The notes: generated by a model not told the origin, from the sequence alone. Counted from the stretch's first letter, positions 1 to 8,724 are shown. The stretch is DNA of 48,894 nt from Acidobacteriota bacterium (GCA_021826695.1 JAKAYS010000005.1:1-48894), one strand, 5' to 3'. Numbers and translations: made by a program.

Positions 1-240
1 ATGAAGGACAAGAATCGGCTGCTGGTCGAGCACGTCATGATGGTGAAGAAGACGGTCAAGCCGAACCCGCAGCGCAATATCAAGGGCGGCATCGCCGAGC
101 AGGAGAACCCGATTCACACTTCGAACGTGATGCTGGTGTGCGGCCATTGCGGTCCGGTGCGCGTCGGCTTCAAGTTCGAAGGCGATACCAAAGTTCGCGT
201 CTGCCGCAAGTGCGGCCAGACGCTGGCAACGAAAAAGTAG
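1..240 (+). CDS. rplX: 50S ribosomal protein L24 (uL24), 5'-truncated by window edge
   Basis: This is the C-terminal part of ribosomal protein L24, an early assembly protein of the large subunit. The visible 79 residues include the typical VKKTVKPNPQ and GGIAEQENPIHTSNVM segments. The N-terminal KOW region expected in a protein of about 105 residues is missing, so the ATG at base 1 is probably an internal methionine. The C-terminal part has two CxxC pairs (C47/C50 and C68/C71 in this fragment), which look like a zinc ribbon. It leads directly into rplE, as in most bacterial spc operons. Confidence 0.95.
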   Translation: MKDKNRLLVEHVMMVKKTVKPNPQRNIKGGIAEQENPIHTSNVMLVCGHCGPVRVGFKFEGDTKVRVCRKCGQTLATKK

Positions 241-344
241 GGATTGGCAGTCGTCATCACGCAACGGTAAACGGACCACATTGCAGCAAATCCAATCCGG
301 GACCGTGATGCAAATGGAAGTTGACGTTAAGGACAAAGCAGATT

Positions 345-893
345 ATGGCAGCCAGACTGAAAGACAAGTATCTGAAGGAAATCAAGCCGGCGCTCCAAAA
401 GGAGCTGGGTCTAAAGAACACCATGGCCGTGCCCCGGCTGGAGAAGATCGTCCTGAACATGGGACTGGGCGAGGCGACGCAGAACGTCAAGGTGATGGAC
501 CCGCTGATGACGGACCTGGGACTGATCACCGGACAAAAGCCGGTCGTGACCCGCGCCAAGAAATCCATTGCCGCATTCAAGGTGCGTGAAGGCATGCCCA
601 TCGGCGCCATGGTCACATTGCGCGGCGAGAAGATGTACGAATTTCTGGATCGATTGGTCTCTACCGCCCTGCCGCGTGTTCGCGACTTCAAGGGTGTTTC
701 GACCAAGAGTTTCGATGGACGCGGCAATTACACGCTTGGCATTCGCGACCAGTTGATTTTTCCTGAGATCGACTATTCACGCGTCGACAAGTTGAAGGGC
801 ATGAACGTCACCATCGTGACGACGGCCAAAGACGATCAGCATGCCCGGGCGTTGTTGAAGCACTTCGGCATCCCATTCCGGCAGACGGCCTAG
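345..893 (+). CDS. rplE: 50S ribosomal protein L5 (uL5)
   Basis: L5 is part of the central protuberance and binds 5S rRNA. The 182-residue protein shows the family segments [57 protein letters not shown] and [12 protein letters not shown] chose the ATG at 345 because it gives the normal start [12 protein letters not shown] and follows an AAGGA-like ribosome binding site at about 329-333. An in-frame TTG at 321 would add eight unlikely residues. The spacer after rplX is about 100 bases. The order rplX-rplE-rpsN is the conserved spc order. Confidence 0.97.
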   Translation: MAARLKDKYLKEIKPALQKELGLKNTMAVPRLEKIVLNMGLGEATQNVKVMDPLMTDLGLITGQKPVVTRAKKSIAAFKVREGMPIGAMVTLRGEKMYEFLDRLVSTALPRVRDFKGVSTKSFDGRGNYTLGIRDQLIFPEIDYSRVDKLKGMNVTIVTTAKDDQHARALLKHFGIPFRQTA

Positions 894-921
894 TTCAGGC
901 GAGAGGACGAGAGAAGAATCG

Positions 922-1107
922 ATGGCAACCACTGCAAAGAGAGTTAAAGACAAGCGCAAGCCAAAATTTTCATCGCGGCAGCATAACCGTTGCAATCTGT
1001 GCGGACGTCCGCGCGCGTTTCTGCGCAAGTTCGGCATTTGCCGCCTCTGTTTTCGGAGTCTGGCGCTCAAAGGTGAAATTCCCGGGGTCGTCAAGTCGTC
1101 CTGGTAA
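922..1107 (+). CDS. rpsN: 30S ribosomal protein S14, zinc-binding (type Z)
   Basis: S14 assembles into the head of the small subunit. At 61 residues this is the short zinc-binding form. It has C24xxC27 and C40xxC43, followed by the conserved [17 protein letters not shown] end. The long zinc-free form is about 100 residues. It lies 28 bases after rplE. A structured RNA segment separates it from rpsH. Confidence 0.97.
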   Translation: MATTAKRVKDKRKPKFSSRQHNRCNLCGRPRAFLRKFGICRLCFRSLALKGEIPGVVKSSW

Positions 1108-1108
1108 G

Positions 1109-1215
1109 CGTTGTGGCTTCGGCCACGGCGAAAAAAGATTTTAAGCGGTCTGGATGGTTCGGGCCGTAAACAACATCCCCGCAGGTTCCCGCCACAGGCG
1201 GGCGAACGGGGGATG
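1109..1215 (+). promoter_or_regulatory. structured RNA segment between rpsN and rpsH
   Basis: Two hairpins fill this 119-base spacer. The first, 1109-1130, pairs CGTTGTGGC with GCCACGGCG (two G-U pairs) around a TTCG tetraloop and is followed by six A residues. The second has an inner stem CCCGCC-ACA-GGCGGG (1188-1202). An outer stem CATCCCCG (1174-1181) pairs with CGGGGGATG (1207-1215), with one extra G. The second ends at the rpsH ribosome binding site GAAGGAG (1215-1221). A translational control role is inferred from position only. It does not match a ribosomal-protein leader I can name. Confidence 0.5.
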
Positions 1216-1226
1216 AAGGAGATACG

Positions 1227-1625
1227 ATGAGTGTAAGCGATCCAGTATCCGATTTGTTGGCGCGCCTTCGCAACGCGATCCATTCGCGTCACGCGAAGCT
1301 CGATGTTCCCGCCTCGAAGTTAAAGATGGAAATTGCCCGGATTCTAAAGGAAGAGGGCTACATCAGCAACTACAAGGCGACGGAGGAGAACAGCAAGCGC
1401 TTCCTGCGGGTCTATTTGAAGTACGACACCAACAATCAGGCCGCCATTCGCGGTCTGGCGCGCGTGTCTCACCCTGGCTGCCGCGTGTATGTGCATCGCG
1501 ATGAGATCAAGCGGGTGCAGGGTGGTCTCGGCATCAGCATCATCACCACGCCGAAGGGTGTGATGACGGGCCGTCAGGCGCGCCGCGAAGGTGTGGGCGG
1601 GGAACTGCTGTGTGAAGTCTGGTAA
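1227..1625 (+). CDS. rpsH: 30S ribosomal protein S8 (uS8)
   Basis: S8 binds the central domain of 16S rRNA and in E. coli represses the spc operon. The 132-residue protein has the N-terminal [13 protein letters not shown] segment and the C-terminal [20 protein letters not shown] segment, which includes the RNA-binding residues. The ATG is preceded by GAAGGAG at 1215-1221. The gene follows an unusually structured spacer. Whether S8 acts on that spacer cannot be told from this sequence. Confidence 0.97.
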   Translation: MSVSDPVSDLLARLRNAIHSRHAKLDVPASKLKMEIARILKEEGYISNYKATEENSKRFLRVYLKYDTNNQAAIRGLARVSHPGCRVYVHRDEIKRVQGGLGISIITTPKGVMTGRQARREGVGGELLCEVW

Positions 1626-1739
1626 CAGTTTCTGGCGGCGATGCGAATTGCCGTGCATGGATTTGTAAAGATTGTTTGGCTGCAGTGGAACTCGCTCAAT
1701 GAGAGCGCGGGACTCGCAAGCCGTTAGAAAGAGATCGAG

Positions 1740-2279
1740 ATGTCACGAATTGGAAAACAGCCGATCCCGATGGCCAAGGGCGTCAAGTACAGCGTCCACG
1801 GCAACACCGTCATTGTGGAAGGCCCCAAAGGGAAGGTCGAGCAGCCTATTCCGGGCGGCCTGAGTTTTGTTGAGAAGGATGGCCACCTGCATGTTGAGCG
1901 CAAGGACGATTCGCAAGCCGCCATTCATGGCCTGACGCGCGCCCTGGTGGCGAATGCGGTCCACGGCGTGACGCAGGGCTGGACCAGGGATCTGGACATT
2001 GTTGGCATCGGTTATCGCGCGGAACTGAAAGGCAAGAACACGGTCGTCTTCACGCTGGGGTACTCGCACCCGATCGAATTTCCACTGCCGACTGGCATTA
2101 CCGCCGCGATTGACCCTAAGCAGACCCGAGTCACCATCAGCGGCATCGATCGCCAGAAGGTCGGCCAGGTTGCGGCGGACATGCGCTCGCTGCGCAAGCC
2201 GGACCCGTACAAGAACAAGGGCGTTCGCTATTCTGATGAGAAGTTGAAGAAGAAGGCCGGCAAGACAGGCGCGAAGTAA
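1740..2279 (+). CDS. rplF: 50S ribosomal protein L6 (uL6)
   Basis: L6 sits near the GTPase-associated centre of the large subunit. The 179-residue sequence starts [17 protein letters not shown]. It carries the two duplicated L6 folds and the C-terminal [20 protein letters not shown] signature, in which the KPDPYKGKG motif is normally found. It is 114 bases downstream of rpsH and 80 bases upstream of rplR. Nothing in its sequence is unusual. Confidence 0.97.
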   Translation: MSRIGKQPIPMAKGVKYSVHGNTVIVEGPKGKVEQPIPGGLSFVEKDGHLHVERKDDSQAAIHGLTRALVANAVHGVTQGWTRDLDIVGIGYRAELKGKNTVVFTLGYSHPIEFPLPTGITAAIDPKQTRVTISGIDRQKVGQVAADMRSLRKPDPYKNKGVRYSDEKLKKKAGKTGAK

Positions 2280-2359
2280 TTGAAACCACTCTGGCTGCTA
2301 ATGGCCAGAAACCGAACGGGGATGCAGGGCGTCTCCGCTTTTAGGAAGGAAGTACATTT

Positions 2360-2716
2360 ATGATTTCGCAGCTTTTACGCAATAACAATCGTCAGCGCAT
2401 TCATGCGCGCATCCGCCGCAAGATGCAGGGAACCGCGGAGCGTCCGCGGCTGAATGTCTATCGTTCGCTGAACCAGATTTACACGCAGTTGATCGACGAC
2501 CAGTCAGGAACCACGCTAGTCGCGGCCTCCAGCGTGACGGCCAAGCTGAAGACCGGCGGCAACGTCGCCGCTGCCCGAGAAGTGGGCAAGCTGATCGCCG
2601 AGAAGGCCAGGGAAAAGGGAATCAAGAAAGTGGTCTTCGATCGCGGCGGATATCTCTACCACGGTCGCATCAAGGCGCTGGCCGATGCCGCGCGTGAAGC
2701 GGGACTGGATTTCTAA
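2360..2716 (+). CDS. rplR: 50S ribosomal protein L18 (uL18)
   Basis: L18 binds 5S rRNA together with L5 in the central protuberance. The 118-residue protein starts [20 protein letters not shown]. It has the family segments [20 protein letters not shown] and [20 protein letters not shown], and ends GLDF. An AGGAAGGAA ribosome binding site precedes the ATG. It lies between rplF and rpsE in the usual order. Confidence 0.97.
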   Translation: MISQLLRNNNRQRIHARIRRKMQGTAERPRLNVYRSLNQIYTQLIDDQSGTTLVAASSVTAKLKTGGNVAAAREVGKLIAEKAREKGIKKVVFDRGGYLYHGRIKALADAAREAGLDF

Positions 2717-2760
2717 AAGGGCACACAGACTGGAGACGGTCTGAAAGGAAAACGGACGGA

Positions 2761-3270
2761 ATGGCAATACTCAAGAAGAAGCTGGAAGCTGGGCAGTACA
2801 ACCTGAAGGACCAGGTCGTCTCCATCAACCGCGTGACGAAGGTGGTCAAGGGCGGGAAGAATATGTCCTTTGCAGCGCTGGTTGTGGTGGGCGACGCCTC
2901 TGCCGGGGTGGTCGGTTTCGGCTCCGGAAAAGCGAAGGAAGTTCCGCAGGCAATCCGCAAAGGCATTGAAGCGGCGAAGAAGCATCTGGTCCGCGTGAAC
3001 ATGACTACGACGACGATCCCGCATCAGGTGCTGGGACGTTTCGGGTCGGGCCATGTGCTGTTGAAGCCAGCGCCAGAGGGTACTGGAGTCATTGCAGGCG
3101 GCGCGGTGCGCGCCATCATGACTTCCGTTGGCATCCAAAACGTATTGACCAAGAGCCTGGGATCGGCGAACCCGCACAATGTGGTGCGCGCCACCTTCGA
3201 CGCTCTGGTGCAACTGCGCGACAAGCGCGATGTGGCTGCGCTGCGCGGCAAGCCCGTAGAGGAGTTGTAG
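2761..3270 (+). CDS. rpsE: 30S ribosomal protein S5 (uS5)
   Basis: S5 helps to maintain decoding accuracy and forms part of the mRNA entry channel. The 169-residue protein has the double-stranded-RNA-binding-like N-terminal domain ([19 protein letters not shown]). It also has the C-terminal domain with [20 protein letters not shown] and [17 protein letters not shown]. It is separated from rpmD by only two bases, so the two are probably translated together. Confidence 0.97.
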   Translation: MAILKKKLEAGQYNLKDQVVSINRVTKVVKGGKNMSFAALVVVGDASAGVVGFGSGKAKEVPQAIRKGIEAAKKHLVRVNMTTTTIPHQVLGRFGSGHVLLKPAPEGTGVIAGGAVRAIMTSVGIQNVLTKSLGSANPHNVVRATFDALVQLRDKRDVAALRGKPVEEL

Positions 3271-3272
3271 TC

Positions 3273-3467
3273 ATGGCGGAAAAAAATACATCGGCAAAAA
3301 TCAGGATTGAATATTACCGCTCCGCCATCTGCACCCCGGTCAAGCATAAGAGAGTTGTAAAGGGTCTCGGCTTCACGCGGTTGCAGCAGATTGTGGAGCG
3401 CGAAGATACTCCCTCGGTGCGCGGCATGGTCAAGGTGATTCCGCACCTGGTCCGCATTGTCGACTAA
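3273..3467 (+). CDS. rpmD: 50S ribosomal protein L30 (uL30)
   Basis: This is a small large-subunit protein of 64 residues. It has the L30 core KIRIEYYRSAICTPVKHKRV and the segment GLGFTRLQQIVEREDTPSVR, ending in MVKVIPHLVRIVD. It starts two bases after the rpsE stop. Bacteria normally have rplO next. Here a palindromic repeat at 3508-3548 is inserted in the 140-base spacer before rplO. Confidence 0.95.
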   Translation: MAEKNTSAKIRIEYYRSAICTPVKHKRVVKGLGFTRLQQIVEREDTPSVRGMVKVIPHLVRIVD

Positions 3468-3507
3468 GGGTAGTTTCGTGGCTTTGGTGTAAATAGATCG
3501 AAGTGGA

Positions 3508-3548
3508 GTCATTCTGAACGAAGGTCGCCGCGGCGACCTCAGAATGAC
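3508..3548. repeat. palindromic repeat inside the ribosomal operon (GTCATTCTGA family, short form)
   Basis: The outer arms GTCATTCTG (3508-3516) and CAGAATGAC (3540-3548) enclose a perfect inner palindrome AGGTCGCCG/CGGCGACCT (3522-3539). The arms match those of the repeats at 7294-7373 and 42187-42291, so this is one copy of a dispersed family. It would be transcribed as a long hairpin between rpmD and rplO. Confidence 0.85.
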
Positions 3549-3607
3549 GAACTTTGAAGATAGTTGCCATGCAAGAGAAGCTCTGCATGGTGAATTGAGG
3601 ACATTGA

Positions 3608-4054
3608 ATGATAAATTTATCCAATTTGAAAGCTCCCAAAAAAGCGAACTCGGGCAAGAAGCGGGTTGGGCGGGGCATGGGGTCAGGGATGGGAAAGACC
3701 TCGGCGCGCGGACACAAGGGCCAGCGTTCCCGATCTGGCTCCAGAATGATGCGAGGGTTCGAAGGTGGCCAGATGCCGCTGCACCGGCGCCTTCCGAAGC
3801 GCGGCTTCACGAACATCTTCCGTACCGAATATACCGTGTTGAATCTGGACCGTATCGCCGAAGTCGGCGAACATGAGCTGACCTACGAAAAGATGGTGGG
3901 ACTGGGCATGGTGCGGAAACGCAATGCGCTGGTCAAGGTGCTCGGGGTTGGCGATCTGACGGTGGCAGTTACAGTGCATGCGCATAAATTCTCCAGGACG
4001 GCGCAGGACAAGATTGAGAAGGCTGGCGGCAAGGCCATTCTCATCGGCGAGTAA
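3608..4054 (+). CDS. rplO: 50S ribosomal protein L15 (uL15)
   Basis: L15 is a late assembly protein of the large subunit. The 148-residue sequence starts MINLSNLKAPKKANSGKKRV. It contains the Gly-rich RGMGSGMGKTSARGHKGQ segment and GFEGGQMPLHRRLPKRGF, which together form the family signature. The C-terminal domain includes LVKVLGVGDLTVAVTVHAHKFS. A GAGGAC ribosome binding site lies upstream of the ATG. It is followed 41 bases later by secY. Confidence 0.97.
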   Translation: MINLSNLKAPKKANSGKKRVGRGMGSGMGKTSARGHKGQRSRSGSRMMRGFEGGQMPLHRRLPKRGFTNIFRTEYTVLNLDRIAEVGEHELTYEKMVGLGMVRKRNALVKVLGVGDLTVAVTVHAHKFSRTAQDKIEKAGGKAILIGE

Positions 4055-4095
4055 GACGCGACGAGTGGACCTCGTCGAGTAAGAGCAGGAGTACC

Positions 4096-5505
4096 ATGCT
4101 GGAAAAACTGGCCAACATTTTTCGTATCCCCGAGTTGCGCACGCGGGTCCTGTTCACACTGGGCATCCTCGCCATCTATCGGCTGGGCTCGCACATTCCC
4201 ACGCCTGGAATCAATACTCACCTGCTGGAGCAGTTTTTCCAACAGAACAGCGGCAGTTCCCTGGGATTGATTGACATGTTCAGCGGCGGCAACCTGCGTC
4301 GTCTGACTGTCTTTGCGCTGGGCATTATGCCGTACATCACCGCAGCCATTATTTTCGAGCTGCTGACTGTGGTGTATGAACCGCTGGCCCGTCTTCAAAA
4401 AGAAGGCGACATGGGCCGCAAAAAGATCACGCAATGGACGCGCTACATGACGGTGGTCCTGGCTGTCGTGCAGTCGTTTGCCATCGCGCTGACGCTGGTG
4501 CATGGCTCCGGCAGCGTTCCCTATGTGACCAATCCTGGCCCCGGCTTTGTACTGATGACCGTCCTTACGCTGACGACGGGCGCAACGTTTGTCATGTGGC
4601 TAGGCGAGCAGATTACCGACCGCGGCATCGGCGAGGGAATGAGTCTGCTGATCTTTGCCGGCATCGTCGTGGGCATCCCCAATGGTATTGCCGATCTTGC
4701 GGAAAAAGCGCGCACCCAGGCCTGGGGAGCATTTACCGTTCCCGCGCTGCTGCTGCTGGTCGGCGTCATGCTGGCTGTAGTTGCTTTCATCGTATTTGTG
4801 GAGCGCAGCGAGCGGCGGATTCCAGTGCAGTATGCCAAGCGCATTGTCGGGCGGCGCCTGATGGGTGGCCAGTCCACGCATTTGCCGTTGCGCGTGAATG
4901 CCGGCGGCGTGATGCCAGTCATCTTTGCGGCGTCGATTCTTTCGGCCCCACTCCTGCTTGCCCACGCGACCATTGGAGGGTTTTCCTTCCATGACAGCCA
5001 TTTCTTCGGCCCCATTTTCGATGCATTGAATGTGGGTGAGCCCTGGTATGAACTGCTGTACTGCGTGGCGATCATTTTCTTCGCGTACTTCTACATCTCG
5101 ATCATCTTCCGCCCCGACGACATTGCGGACAACATGCGCAAGTACGGCGGCTTTATTCCGGGTATCCGGCCCGGCAAGCGGACGGCGGATTTTGTCAACG
5201 ACATCCTGACGCGCATTACTCTGGTTGGCGCGCTTTACCTGATTGTCGTTTCCTTGATTCCGCAGTTCATGATCAGTGGCATCCATCTGAACCATCTCCC
5301 ACTGGTTGGCGGGTTTTTTGACAACCTGCCCACCTGGGTCACCAATGGTCTGGGGGTCAACTTTTATTTCGGTGGCACGTCCTTGCTGATCGTCGTCGGC
5401 GTTGCGATGGATACCATCAATAAAGTGGAGGCCCACCTGATCATGCGCCACTATGATGGCTTTTCGAACAAGAGTGGACGCATTCGCGGAAGGCGGTCGT
5501 GGTAG
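4096..5505 (+). CDS. secY: preprotein translocase subunit SecY
   Basis: SecY is the channel of the general secretion system in the inner membrane. The 469-residue protein has the expected ten hydrophobic segments. It shows the family motifs RVLFTLGILAIYRLGSHIPTPG near the N-terminus, the Gly-rich plug region GGNLRRLTVFALGIMPYITA, and RRIPVQYAKRIVGRR before the second half. The loop GFIPGIRPGKRTADF is also present. An AGGAG site precedes the ATG. The adk frame follows closely. Confidence 0.97.
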   Translation: MLEKLANIFRIPELRTRVLFTLGILAIYRLGSHIPTPGINTHLLEQFFQQNSGSSLGLIDMFSGGNLRRLTVFALGIMPYITAAIIFELLTVVYEPLARLQKEGDMGRKKITQWTRYMTVVLAVVQSFAIALTLVHGSGSVPYVTNPGPGFVLMTVLTLTTGATFVMWLGEQITDRGIGEGMSLLIFAGIVVGIPNGIADLAEKARTQAWGAFTVPALLLLVGVMLAVVAFIVFVERSERRIPVQYAKRIVGRRLMGGQSTHLPLRVNAGGVMPVIFAASILSAPLLLAHATIGGFSFHDSHFFGPIFDALNVGEPWYELLYCVAIIFFAYFYISIIFRPDDIADNMRKYGGFIPGIRPGKRTADFVNDILTRITLVGALYLIVVSLIPQFMISGIHLNHLPLVGGFFDNLPTWVTNGLGVNFYFGGTSLLIVVGVAMDTINKVEAHLIMRHYDGFSNKSGRIRGRRSW

Positions 5506-5552
5506 TGCCAGTGATGGAAATGCACACGGTCTGCAAAGCTGGCAGTCGCGGG

Positions 5553-6236
5553 ATGCTGACAAACCCTGGCCCAATCCTGCTGCTGGGAGCACCTGGCGCC
5601 GGAAAAGGCACGCAAGCTAAAATCCTGATGGCGGAATGGGCTGTCCCGCAGATTTCTACAGGAGATCTCCTTCGGGAGATGCGGAAAGATCCGGTGAAGA
5701 GCATCTCGCCGCTCGGACAACAGATTCGCCAGGTAATGGACGCGGGAAAGCTTGTTCCAGATGAGTTGGTGCAGGCGATAGTACTGGAGCGCCTTCAGCA
5801 GCCGGACACCGTTAAAGGTTATGTGCTGGACGGATTTCCTCGCACCCTGCCGCAGGCCGCATGGCTGGATGCGACCCTTGCGAGCGGGCCGAACACATTG
5901 CCGGTTGTTGCTGTCAGCATTCAGGTTAGCTATACTAATCTGTTACGTCGGGCCTCTGGCCGCCGCAATTGTCCTGTCTGCGCAAGAATTTACAATCTCT
6001 ACTTCCAGCCGCCTTTACAGGATACCGTCTGCGATGTGGATGGGACTCCGTTGGCACAGCGCGCCGACGATACGGAAGAGGTTTTTTCGGAGCGGATGCG
6101 GACCTACGACGTGTTGACGGCCCCTGTTGTGGCGCACTACCGAACGCAGGGCAGGTTTGCCGAGGTCGATGGGGAGTTGCCTGTCGGAGAAGTTACCCAG
6201 GCAGTCATCGACGCAATCGTGCGTCTGCGGAGTTAG
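5553..6236 (+). CDS. adk: adenylate kinase, zinc-LID form
   Basis: Adenylate kinase converts AMP plus ATP to two ADP. The P-loop GAPGAGKGTQ stands near the start, followed by ISTGDLLRE, DGFPRTLPQA in the AMP-binding region, and the LID domain. The LID carries CPVC and, 14 residues later, CDVD. This is the Cys-Cys-Cys-Asp zinc site known from the Bacillus enzyme. I chose the ATG at 5553 because it places the P-loop close to the N-terminus. In-frame GTG 5499 and ATG 5514 or 5520 are possible and would bring the gene up against or over the secY stop. No strong ribosome binding site settles the start. Confidence 0.93.
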   Translation: MLTNPGPILLLGAPGAGKGTQAKILMAEWAVPQISTGDLLREMRKDPVKSISPLGQQIRQVMDAGKLVPDELVQAIVLERLQQPDTVKGYVLDGFPRTLPQAAWLDATLASGPNTLPVVAVSIQVSYTNLLRRASGRRNCPVCARIYNLYFQPPLQDTVCDVDGTPLAQRADDTEEVFSERMRTYDVLTAPVVAHYRTQGRFAEVDGELPVGEVTQAVIDAIVRLRS

Positions 6237-6242
6237 TTCGCG

Positions 6243-6992
6243 ATGGCAATTGTCATTCGGACTGCCAAAGAGATTGCCAGGATGCGACGCAGCGGGATCG
6301 CATTGCGGGGTGTGCTGGATACGTTGCGCGCGAGTATCGCGCCCGGCATGACGACGATGGATTTGGAGGAGATTGCCGAGGCCAAAATTAAAGAGGCCGG
6401 AGCCATCTCCGCGTTCAAGGGGTACCACGATTTTCCATGTGTGTTGTGTACCTCGGTGAACAGTGAAGTGGTACATGGCATTCCGTCGGCCCAGCGCGTT
6501 TTGCGCGAAGGCGACATTGTGTCGATCGATTGCGGGTTGATCATCGACAAATACTATGCGGACTCGGCGATTACGTTGCCCGTCGGCAAGATAGCAGGAC
6601 AGGCGCAGCAGTTGCTGGAAGCGACGGAAAAGTCCTTGCAGGCTGCGATTGCGGTTGTACGGGCCGGAGCGACGCTCGGCGATGTGGGCGCGGCGGTGCA
6701 GGAAGTGGTGGAGTCCGCGGGTTTTAGCGTTGTGAGGGATTTTGTCGGACATGGCATCGGGACGGTGATGCATGAGGAGCCGCAGATCCCGAATTACGGG
6801 CGGCGAGGCCAGGGCATCAAGCTGCGCGAAGGCATGGTGCTGGCGATCGAGCCCATGGTCAACGCGGGGCAACATTCAGTTCGCGTGCTGGAAGATGGCT
6901 GGACGGCTGTGACGGTGGACGGCAGCCTGAGCGCGCATTTTGAACACACGATTGCGGTCATGGCAGAGGGTGCCGAGGTCCTGACCGCCTAG
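6243..6992 (+). CDS. map: methionine aminopeptidase type I
   Basis: This enzyme removes the initiator methionine from new proteins. The 249-residue sequence shows the five metal ligands of the pita-bread fold: D96 (SIDCG), D107 (YADSA), H170 (VGHGIG), E203 (AIEPM) and E234 (FEHTIAV). H79 in VVHGIPS is the conserved active-site histidine. There is no N-terminal zinc-finger extension, so this is the short bacterial type. The gene starts six bases after the adk stop and is followed by infA, as in many spc operons. Confidence 0.97.
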   Translation: MAIVIRTAKEIARMRRSGIALRGVLDTLRASIAPGMTTMDLEEIAEAKIKEAGAISAFKGYHDFPCVLCTSVNSEVVHGIPSAQRVLREGDIVSIDCGLIIDKYYADSAITLPVGKIAGQAQQLLEATEKSLQAAIAVVRAGATLGDVGAAVQEVVESAGFSVVRDFVGHGIGTVMHEEPQIPNYGRRGQGIKLREGMVLAIEPMVNAGQHSVRVLEDGWTAVTVDGSLSAHFEHTIAVMAEGAEVLTA

Positions 6993-7067
6993 CAGGTTGC
7001 ACCATGCCGGACAAGATTTTCGGAATGCAATGGTCCCGCGTGCAAGGGGCCAGGGTTGGAGTGGCGA

Positions 7068-7286
7068 TTGTCGAAAGAAGATGCGATTGAAGTGATGGCA
7101 ACGGTGGTTGAAACGTTGCCGAATGCCATGTTCCGTGTGGAGTTGGAAAACAAGCATCAGGTGCTGGCGCATGTCTCGGGAAAGATGCGAAAAAACTTTA
7201 TTCGCATTCTGCCCGGAGACAAAGTGGCGGTGGAACTTAGCCCCTACGATTTGAATCGTGGGCGCATCGTCTATCGCTACAAATAG
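7068..7286 (+). CDS. infA: translation initiation factor IF-1, probable TTG start
   Basis: IF-1 blocks the A site during initiation. The 72-residue protein is a single OB fold with [39 protein letters not shown] and [11 protein letters not shown]. The normal N-terminus MSKEDAIEV requires the TTG at 7068. This TTG has a GGAG at 7058-7061, six bases upstream. A second TTG at 7056 would add the atypical residues MEWR. No ATG or GTG fits the family start, so a rare start codon seems real. Confidence 0.93.
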   Translation: MSKEDAIEVMATVVETLPNAMFRVELENKHQVLAHVSGKMRKNFIRILPGDKVAVELSPYDLNRGRIVYRYK

Positions 7287-7293
7287 CAAGCGC

Positions 7294-7373
7294 GTCATCC
7301 TGAGCGAAGCGAAGGATCTCGGTATTTTCGAGAAAAGCCAAATGCAGAGATTCTTCGCTTCGCTCAGAATGAC
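7294..7373. repeat. long inverted repeat between infA and rpmJ (VILSEAKDL-type)
   Basis: The left arm is 7294-7320 and the right arm 7347-7373. The two 27-base arms are complementary at 25 positions, with a 26-base loop. The left arm begins GTCATCCTGAGCGAAGCGAA; the right arm ends CTTCGCTCAGAATGAC. Translated, the left arm reads VILSEAKDL, a spurious peptide often annotated in acidobacterial genomes. It lies inside the operon and would form a strong RNA hairpin. Confidence 0.9.
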
Positions 7374-7446
7374 GAATATTGTTGGAACTTGCACCCCCTC
7401 ATCAAGAGTAGAGGGCTGCTTTAGAAACAGTAGAGAGAAGGAAGTA

Positions 7447-7560
7447 ATGAAGGTTCGTGCATCTGTAAAGAAGATTTGTGACAAATGCAAGGTCATTCAT
7501 CGCCGCGGAGTAGTGCGAGTGATCTGCGAAATTGCCAAGCACAAGCAGCGTCAGGGATAA
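7447..7560 (+). CDS. rpmJ: 50S ribosomal protein L36 (bL36), zinc-binding
   Basis: L36 is the smallest large-subunit protein. The 37-residue sequence [20 protein letters not shown] is of the zinc-binding type, with C11, C14, C27 and H32 as ligands. It ends KHKQRQG. An AAGGA site lies at the right distance from the ATG. The gene is separated from infA by the inverted repeat at 7294-7373. Confidence 0.97.
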   Translation: MKVRASVKKICDKCKVIHRRGVVRVICEIAKHKQRQG

Positions 7561-7736
7561 GTCCCGTCCGCTGTGCGTGCCGGCGTTCGTCGGGCTAGTT
7601 AGCCGTAGAAAGGCTTGCGAAGAACCCGAACGGACTCCGACAACAGCCGTAGATGCAAGGTTTTTTGGAATGCATCGGTCGGCATAACCGCTTCGGCATG
7701 GTTTCACCAGCCGAGGCAAGTAAGAGAAGGACATTT

Positions 7737-8123
7737 ATGGCACGTATTGCTGGCGTCGATCTGCCGCGCAACAAACAGGCACGCATCGCGCTCACATACA
7801 TTTTTGGAATTGGCGACTCTCGTGCCGCCAGGATCCTGAAGGCGGCGGACGTCGATCCGTTCAAGAAACTTCAGGAACTGGGCGAGGACGAAGTCAATCG
7901 CATCCGTCAGGTGATTGAGAATGAAGGCCAGGTCGAAGGCGACCTGCGCAAAGACGTCTCCATGCACATCAAACGGCTGATTGAAATTCAAAGCTATCGT
8001 GGACTTCGGCATCGCAGAAACCTGCCGGTCCGCGGACAGCGCACCCATACCAATGCACGCACTCGCAAGGGCCCGCGCAAGGGAACAGTGACCAGCAAGA
8101 AGAAAGCGACGGCGAAGACCTAA
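7737..8123 (+). CDS. rpsM: 30S ribosomal protein S13 (uS13)
   Basis: S13 forms intersubunit bridges from the head of the small subunit. The 128-residue protein starts [20 protein letters not shown]. It has the helix-two-turn-helix region and the basic tail [18 protein letters not shown]. The ATG at 7737 follows GAGAAGGACATTT, a good ribosome binding site. The frame is open further upstream, but those residues do not resemble S13. The stop overlaps the rpsK start as TAATG, so translation is probably coupled. Confidence 0.97.
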   Translation: MARIAGVDLPRNKQARIALTYIFGIGDSRAARILKAADVDPFKKLQELGEDEVNRIRQVIENEGQVEGDLRKDVSMHIKRLIEIQSYRGLRHRRNLPVRGQRTHTNARTRKGPRKGTVTSKKKATAKT

Positions 8124-8542
8124 TGGCAAAAGCACAAGCAGGCGCTGCCGGCAAGGCCGCCAAGAACAAGAAATTCAAGAAGCGCGAACGCAAGGTCGTG
8201 CCCTATGGAGTGGTGTACATTCAGGCCTCGTTCAACAACACCATCGTGACCATCACAGACGGACAGGGCAACACAATTTCCTGGAAGAGTTCCGGCTCGC
8301 TGGGCTTCCGCGGATCGCGCAAGGGCACTCCCTTTGCCGCGCAGCAGGCCGCGGTGAACGCCGCCAATCAGGCGCGCGAGCATGGCATGCGCTCGGTAGA
8401 CGTGCGGGTCAGTGGACCGGGTTCGGGCCGTGAATCTGCGATCCGCGCTCTGGCCTCGGCTGGCATTGACGTGCGTACCATTCGCGACGTCACGCCGGTG
8501 CCGCACAACGGCTGCCGTCCGCCAAAGCGCCGTCGCGTATAG
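8123..8542 (+). CDS. rpsK: 30S ribosomal protein S11 (uS11)
   Basis: S11 forms part of the platform near the E site. The 139-residue protein has an Ala/Lys-rich N-terminus, then [38 protein letters not shown] and the basic end [18 protein letters not shown]. It starts in the TAATG overlap with rpsM. A 182-base spacer follows before rpsD; no gene or clear promoter was recognised there. Confidence 0.97.
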   Translation: MAKAQAGAAGKAAKNKKFKKRERKVVPYGVVYIQASFNNTIVTITDGQGNTISWKSSGSLGFRGSRKGTPFAAQQAAVNAANQAREHGMRSVDVRVSGPGSGRESAIRALASAGIDVRTIRDVTPVPHNGCRPPKRRRV

Positions 8543-8724
8543 CATTACGCCGTCGAGTCATGCATTGGCGTGGAAATTACGCGGTGCGTACTCCAAAAGC
8601 GTGTAAACTAAAAGACTGTGGCTGTAGCGGAGATCCTGCTGTGGCACTGTCAAAACTTATTGTGGGGACCGGGACGAAGGGCACATGCCTGTAAACCGGT
8701 CGGCCTCTGAACTCAGGAGATTTT

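Noticed and set aside
4600-5592. A 330-residue open frame on the - strand opposite secY
   Set aside because: It is the antisense of an unmistakable SecY and has no family features.
7258-7560. Open frame containing VILSEAKDL between infA and rpmJ
   Set aside because: It is the translation of the inverted repeat at 7294-7373 and runs through rpmJ, which fully explains its end.
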